Positions 62,408 through 64,000 of a DNA stretch of 64,000 bases are shown here, piece by piece. Both the position numbers and the translations under genes were made by a program. The stretch is taken from assembly GCF_020880995.1 (NCBI RefSeq), contig NZ_JAJISD010000009.1:1-64000 (forward strand), in the 5' to 3' direction. The notes beneath the pieces were generated by a model that was given only the letters and a program-made list of their open reading frames with translations, had not been told where the DNA came from and did not search any database. The DNA is from Reyranella aquatilis (GTDB lineage: Bacteria > Pseudomonadota > Alphaproteobacteria > Reyranellales > Reyranellaceae). Every line of letters begins with the position of its first letter. Within the stretch, counting starts at the first letter, position 1.

Positions 62408-63376
62408 ATGAAGCGCCGTCTTCTTCTCGCCACCGCCGCGACACTGCTCGCGACGCCCGTCCTGGCCCAGACCAAGTGGGATATGCCGACCGGCTATCCC
62501 GCGACCAACTATCATACAGAGAACATCCAGGCCTTCGCAGACGATGTGAAGAAGGCGACCGACGGCAAGCTCACCATCCAGGTCCATTCCAACGCCTCGC
62601 TGTTCAAGGTCCCCGAGATAAAGCGCGCCGTTCAGTCGGGTCAGGCCCAGATCGGCGAGCTGCTGATGTCGAACCTCGAGAACGAGAACGCGCTGTTCGG
62701 CGCTGACGTCGTCCCCTTCCTCGCCTCGTCCTATCCCGAGGCGATGAAGCTATGGAAGGCCCAGAAGCCCTTCATCGAAAAGAAGCTCGAGGTGCAAGGC
62801 ATGATGCTGCTGTTTGCCGTGCCGTGGCCGCCGCAAGGTCTCTACACAAAGAAGGACGTGAACTCGGCGGCCGACCTCAAGGGCCTCAAGTTCCGCGCCT
62901 ACAATGTCGGCACGACCCGCCTCGCCGAGCTCGCCGGCATGGTGCCCGTCACCATCCAGGCCGCCGACCTGCCGCAGGCGCTTGCGACCGGCGTCGCCAA
63001 CTCCTTCATCTCCTCGGGCTCGACCGGCTACGACAGCAAGGTCTGGGAGTCGCTCGACCACTTCTACGACACCAAGGCGTGGCTCCCGAAGAACATGATC
63101 TTCGTGAACAAGGAAGCCTTCGGAAAGCTCGACAAGGCACAGCAGGACGCGCTGCTCAAGGCGGCGGCAGAAGCCGAAGTGCGCGGCTGGAAGCTCTGCG
63201 AGGAAAAGACGAACTGGTACACCGACCAGCTCAAAGCCAAGGGCATGAAGACGCTCGAGCCCTCGCCGCAGCTCATGGCCGACCTCAAGAAGTTCGGCGA
63301 CCAGCTGACCAAAGACTGGCTGGCGAAGGCCGGTGCCGAGGGTCAGCAGCTGGTCGACTCCTACAAGAAGCAGTAG
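62408..63376 (+). CDS. TRAP transporter substrate-binding protein (DctP family)
   Basis: A 322-residue periplasmic protein with a signal peptide ending PVLAQ (about residue 21). Family features: NASLFKVPEIKRAVQSGQAQIGE and LKGLKFRAYNVGTTRLAELAGMVPVTI, where the Arg (KFRA) binds the ligand carboxylate. It is first in a TRAP operon with the small and large permease genes following. The ligand is an organic acid of unknown identity. Confidence 0.92.
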   Translation: MKRRLLLATAATLLATPVLAQTKWDMPTGYPATNYHTENIQAFADDVKKATDGKLTIQVHSNASLFKVPEIKRAVQSGQAQIGELLMSNLENENALFGADVVPFLASSYPEAMKLWKAQKPFIEKKLEVQGMMLLFAVPWPPQGLYTKKDVNSAADLKGLKFRAYNVGTTRLAELAGMVPVTIQAADLPQALATGVANSFISSGSTGYDSKVWESLDHFYDTKAWLPKNMIFVNKEAFGKLDKAQQDALLKAAAEAEVRGWKLCEEKTNWYTDQLKAKGMKTLEPSPQLMADLKKFGDQLTKDWLAKAGAEGQQLVDSYKKQ

Positions 63377-63382
63377 CCGGTC

Positions 63383-63925
63383 TTGCGCCGCTTTCTCGAC
63401 GCTCTCTACTGGGTCTGCGGTGCTCTGGCCGGACTGATGCTGATCGCCATCTGCGTCGTGATGATGCTGATGTCGGTTGGCCGCGAGTTCGGCATCAACC
63501 TTAAGGGCGGCGACGAGATCTCCGGATGGCTCTGCGCCGCCATGTGCTTCCTGGGTCTCGCGCACACCTTCAAGCACGGTGACCTCATTCGGGTGACGCT
63601 GCTGGTAGACCGCTTCGAAGGCGGGCGGCGCCGCGCGATGGAACTGGTCGCACTCTTCACCGGCGGCGCGTTCCTCGCGCTGTTCGCGTGGTTCCTGTCG
63701 AAGATGGTCTACGATTCCTGGCGCTTCAACGAGTTCGCCCAGGGCGTGATCGCCATACCCATCTGGATTCCCCAGTCGGCACTGGCCGTCGGCGTGGTCC
63801 TGCTGCTGGTCGCCTTCATCGACGAGTTCGTACGCGTGCTGATGGGCAACAAGCCCTGCTATATGCGCGATCCGCCGAAGACCGCGGACGAGATCATCGA
63901 ACGCGCGGCCGAGAGCGGGGTCTGA
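63383..63925 (+). CDS. TRAP transporter small permease (DctQ family)
   Basis: A 180-residue four-helix protein starting at TTG 63383, 7 bp after the binding-protein stop. GGDEISGWLCAAMCFLGLAHTFKHGDLIRVTLL is the DctQ core (here described in parts: GGDEISGWL and FKHGDLIRV). It pairs with the large permease subunit whose gene starts 2 bp after this stop. Confidence 0.88.
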   Translation: MRRFLDALYWVCGALAGLMLIAICVVMMLMSVGREFGINLKGGDEISGWLCAAMCFLGLAHTFKHGDLIRVTLLVDRFEGGRRRAMELVALFTGGAFLALFAWFLSKMVYDSWRFNEFAQGVIAIPIWIPQSALAVGVVLLLVAFIDEFVRVLMGNKPCYMRDPPKTADEIIERAAESGV

Positions 63926-63927
63926 CC

Positions 63928-64000
63928 ATGGACCTGCTCGAGATGGGCCTCCTGTTGCTCGGCGTGCTCACGCTGCTGCTGGGCGGGGGCGTCTGGATCG
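63928..64000 (+). CDS. TRAP transporter large permease (DctM family), partial
   Basis: The first 24 codons (MDLLEMGLLLLGVLTLLLGG and GVWI) before the window ends. A hydrophobic first helix two bases after the DctQ stop is what a DctM gene looks like; the rest is outside the window. The TRAP order DctP-DctQ-DctM supports the call. Confidence 0.75.
   Translation, partial: MDLLEMGLLLLGVLTLLLGGGVWI

Overview
The window reads as chromosomal DNA of a GC-rich alphaproteobacterium, probably Rhodospirillales/Reyranella-like. That placement is inference from gene style: many solute-binding-protein transporters, SDRs, enoyl-CoA hydratases and a CoA ligase, GTG/TTG starts with 1-8 nt gene overlaps, and dispersed palindromic repeats built on CTCATCCTGAGG / TCTCGAAGGATGGG. 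No rRNA, CRISPR, phage or transposase gene was seen. The only RNA gene recognised is tRNA-Leu(UAA).

Layout. 0-7.2 kb: a DMT exporter, ChaC and MaoC (minus), then two enoyl-CoA hydratases bracketing an SsuABC/TauABC-type ABC importer. 7.2-11 kb: a lipid-linked sugar module (SMR-like flippase, ArnC/GtrB-type GT2, methyltransferase, GT-C-like membrane protein). 11.1-13.4 kb: a four-gene overlapping acyl-CoA operon (MaoC, VOC, two thioesterases). 13.4-17.4 kb: a membrane-anchored class III adenylate cyclase, then an iron/oxidative-stress block (bfd, bfr, sodB, DUF3309) ending in a strong terminator. 17.4-31.4 kb: MFS pumps, a B12-binding radical SAM enzyme, a TauD dioxygenase, NAD kinase with an AbrB-family membrane protein, SDR, nucleoside deaminase, Bug-type binding protein, dienelactone hydrolase, acyl-CoA synthetase and FAD oxidoreductase. 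31.5-34 kb: tRNA-Leu followed by a compositionally different segment with one large lipoprotein. 34-39.8 kb: a complete Dpp/Opp-type ABC transporter. 39.8-41.6 kb: SugE-like exporter, SDR, NUDIX.

42.3-47.2 kb holds a likely copper-handling operon (DUF2946, TonB-dependent receptor, sialidase-fold protein, TlpA-like thioredoxin, PCuAC chaperone). 47.3-51 kb, minus strand, holds a URC-type uracil-catabolism operon: URC1-like GTP cyclohydrolase II, URC4-like DUF1688, uracil phosphoribosyltransferase, then a MAPEG protein. 51.2-64 kb: hydroxyacid dehydrogenase, a pair of paralogous small secreted four-Cys proteins around a cupin, N-acyl-D-amino-acid deacylase, SGNH-like protein, LLM flavin oxidoreductase, Crp/Fnr regulator, DUF3617, a gene broken by an in-frame amber codon, a degenerate creatininase-like protein, a bile acid:Na+ symporter-family protein and the start of a TRAP transporter operon cut by the window edge.

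Points for a second look: a roughly 180-193 bp inverted-repeat element (three copies) whose outer TAG supplies the stop codon of three genes; a GAGTARGTC motif shared by the bfd and bfr promoters; the URC operon; and the cyclase with three Cys-pair repeats on its periplasmic side. All calls are by eye; no database search was run.
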